Source: an uncultured Prevotella sp. (GTDB lineage Bacteria > Bacteroidota > Bacteroidia > Bacteroidales > Bacteroidaceae). Taken from it: DNA of 5,441 nt. The stretch spans positions 1 to 5,441 of the forward strand of contig CAKPRX010000114.1 of NCBI GenBank assembly GCA_934183135.1, given 5' to 3'. Positions 4,877-5,441 of the stretch are shown piece by piece. The notes under the pieces were generated by a model. That model was not told the origin of the DNA. It saw only the letters and a list, made by a program, of their open reading frames with translations, and did not search any database. The position numbers and the translations under genes were made by a program. Position 1 is the stretch's first letter. The number at the start of each line of letters is the position of its first letter.

Positions 4877-5441
4877 CGGGATGACGTCGCGGATATTCTG
4901 CATGCCCGTAACAAAGAGGATAAGGCGCTCGAAACCGAGACCGAAACCGCCATGTGGGCAGGTACCGTACTTACGGGTGTCGAGATACCACCACATGTCC
5001 TTCATAGGGATGTTGCGGCGCTCTATCTCGGACATCAGCTTGTCGTAGTTCTCCTCGCGCACGCTGCCGCCGATAATCTCGCCTATCTGCGGGAAGAGCA
5101 CATCGGTGCCCTGCACGGTGCGGCCGTCGTCGTTGATCTTCATGTAGAAAGCCTTGATATCCTTAGGATAGTCTATCATAATGACGGGCTTCTTAAAGTG
5201 CTCCTCTACCAGGTAGCGCTCGTGCTCGCTGGCCAAGTCCATGCCCCAGCTTACGGGGAACTCGAACTTGTGACCCTTGGCCACGGCCTCCTCGAGTATC
5301 TTGATACCCTCGGTGTAAGGCAGGCGTACAAACTCCTCGCCTACGACCGACTGCAGACGGGCAATGAGGGTCTTGTCTATCATCTTGTTGAGGAACTCGA
5401 GGTCGTCCTTGCAGTGGGTGAGCGCCCAGTTGACACAGTAC
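4844..5441 (-). CDS. asnS: Asparaginyl-tRNA synthetase, C-terminal part (5' end outside window)
   Basis: The last 198 codons are present. The reading frame continues to the window edge; the first complete codons read [19 protein letters not shown] before an internal Met. The enzyme charges tRNA-Asn with asparagine using ATP in the cytoplasm. Class II synthetase features are visible: [25 protein letters not shown], and motif 3 [16 protein letters not shown] with its ATP-binding Arg, followed by the conserved end [16 protein letters not shown]. The FPRTP end and motif 3 identify AsnRS. Roughly the N-terminal 60 percent, including the anticodon-binding domain, is off the window. The 3' end is the site duplicated at 245-278, and a strong hairpin follows the gene. 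The visible part looks intact and functional. Confidence 0.97.
   Translation of the reverse strand, partial: YCVNWALTHCKDDLEFLNKMIDKTLIARLQSVVGEEFVRLPYTEGIKILEEAVAKGHKFEFPVSWGMDLASEHERYLVEEHFKKPVIMIDYPKDIKAFYMKINDDGRTVQGTDVLFPQIGEIIGGSVREENYDKLMSEIERRNIPMKDMWWYLDTRKYGTCPHGGFGLGFERLILFVTGMQNIRDVIPFPRTPKTAEF

Overview
The window looks like a Bacteroidales chromosome, probably Prevotella-like. Four things point there: fimbrial genes of the FimB/Mfa2 and DUF6562 type, an OmpA-like/DUF3575 outer-membrane protein, an AT-rich leader with a TAnnTTTG-type promoter box, and the form of the asparaginyl-tRNA synthetase. The genus is inference; the order is fairly safe.

Layout. At the left edge is the 3' end of a plus-strand LuxR-type regulator (3-179), followed by a strong hairpin (182-224). 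All other genes lie on the minus strand. Reading right to left: the C-terminal 198 codons of asnS (4844-5441, running off the window), its terminator hairpin (4781-4817), a non-coding region of about 450 bp rich in small repeats and carrying a good promoter candidate (4509-4540), and then a three-gene cluster. The cluster is an OmpA-like/DUF3575 protein (3145-4395), a FimB/Mfa2-type lipoprotein (2081-3142, 2 bp after the previous stop) and a DUF6562-type fimbrillin-like lipoprotein with a C-terminal parallel beta-helix (359-2005). It ends at an intrinsic terminator (277-317).

How the genes work together. In related Bacteroidales loci the DUF3575-type protein is an outer-membrane component, the Mfa2-type lipoprotein is a surface anchor or accessory subunit, and the fimbrillin-like lipoprotein is exported, matured and displayed. 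This set looks like a minimal surface-fibre or adhesin operon in which a single subunit may supply both the polymerising part and a beta-helix adhesive part.

Most unusual point. The last 11 codons of asnS (33 of 34 bases identical, including the stop) are repeated in the same orientation at 245-278, just beyond the end of the fimbrial operon. The whole operon and its control region therefore sit between two direct copies of the asnS 3' end, 4598 bp apart. This is the footprint expected of an integrative element or cassette that used the 3' end of asnS as an attachment site and rebuilt the gene. No recombinase gene lies between the repeats. A nine-base C tract inside the DUF3575 gene is a second candidate for a variation mechanism.
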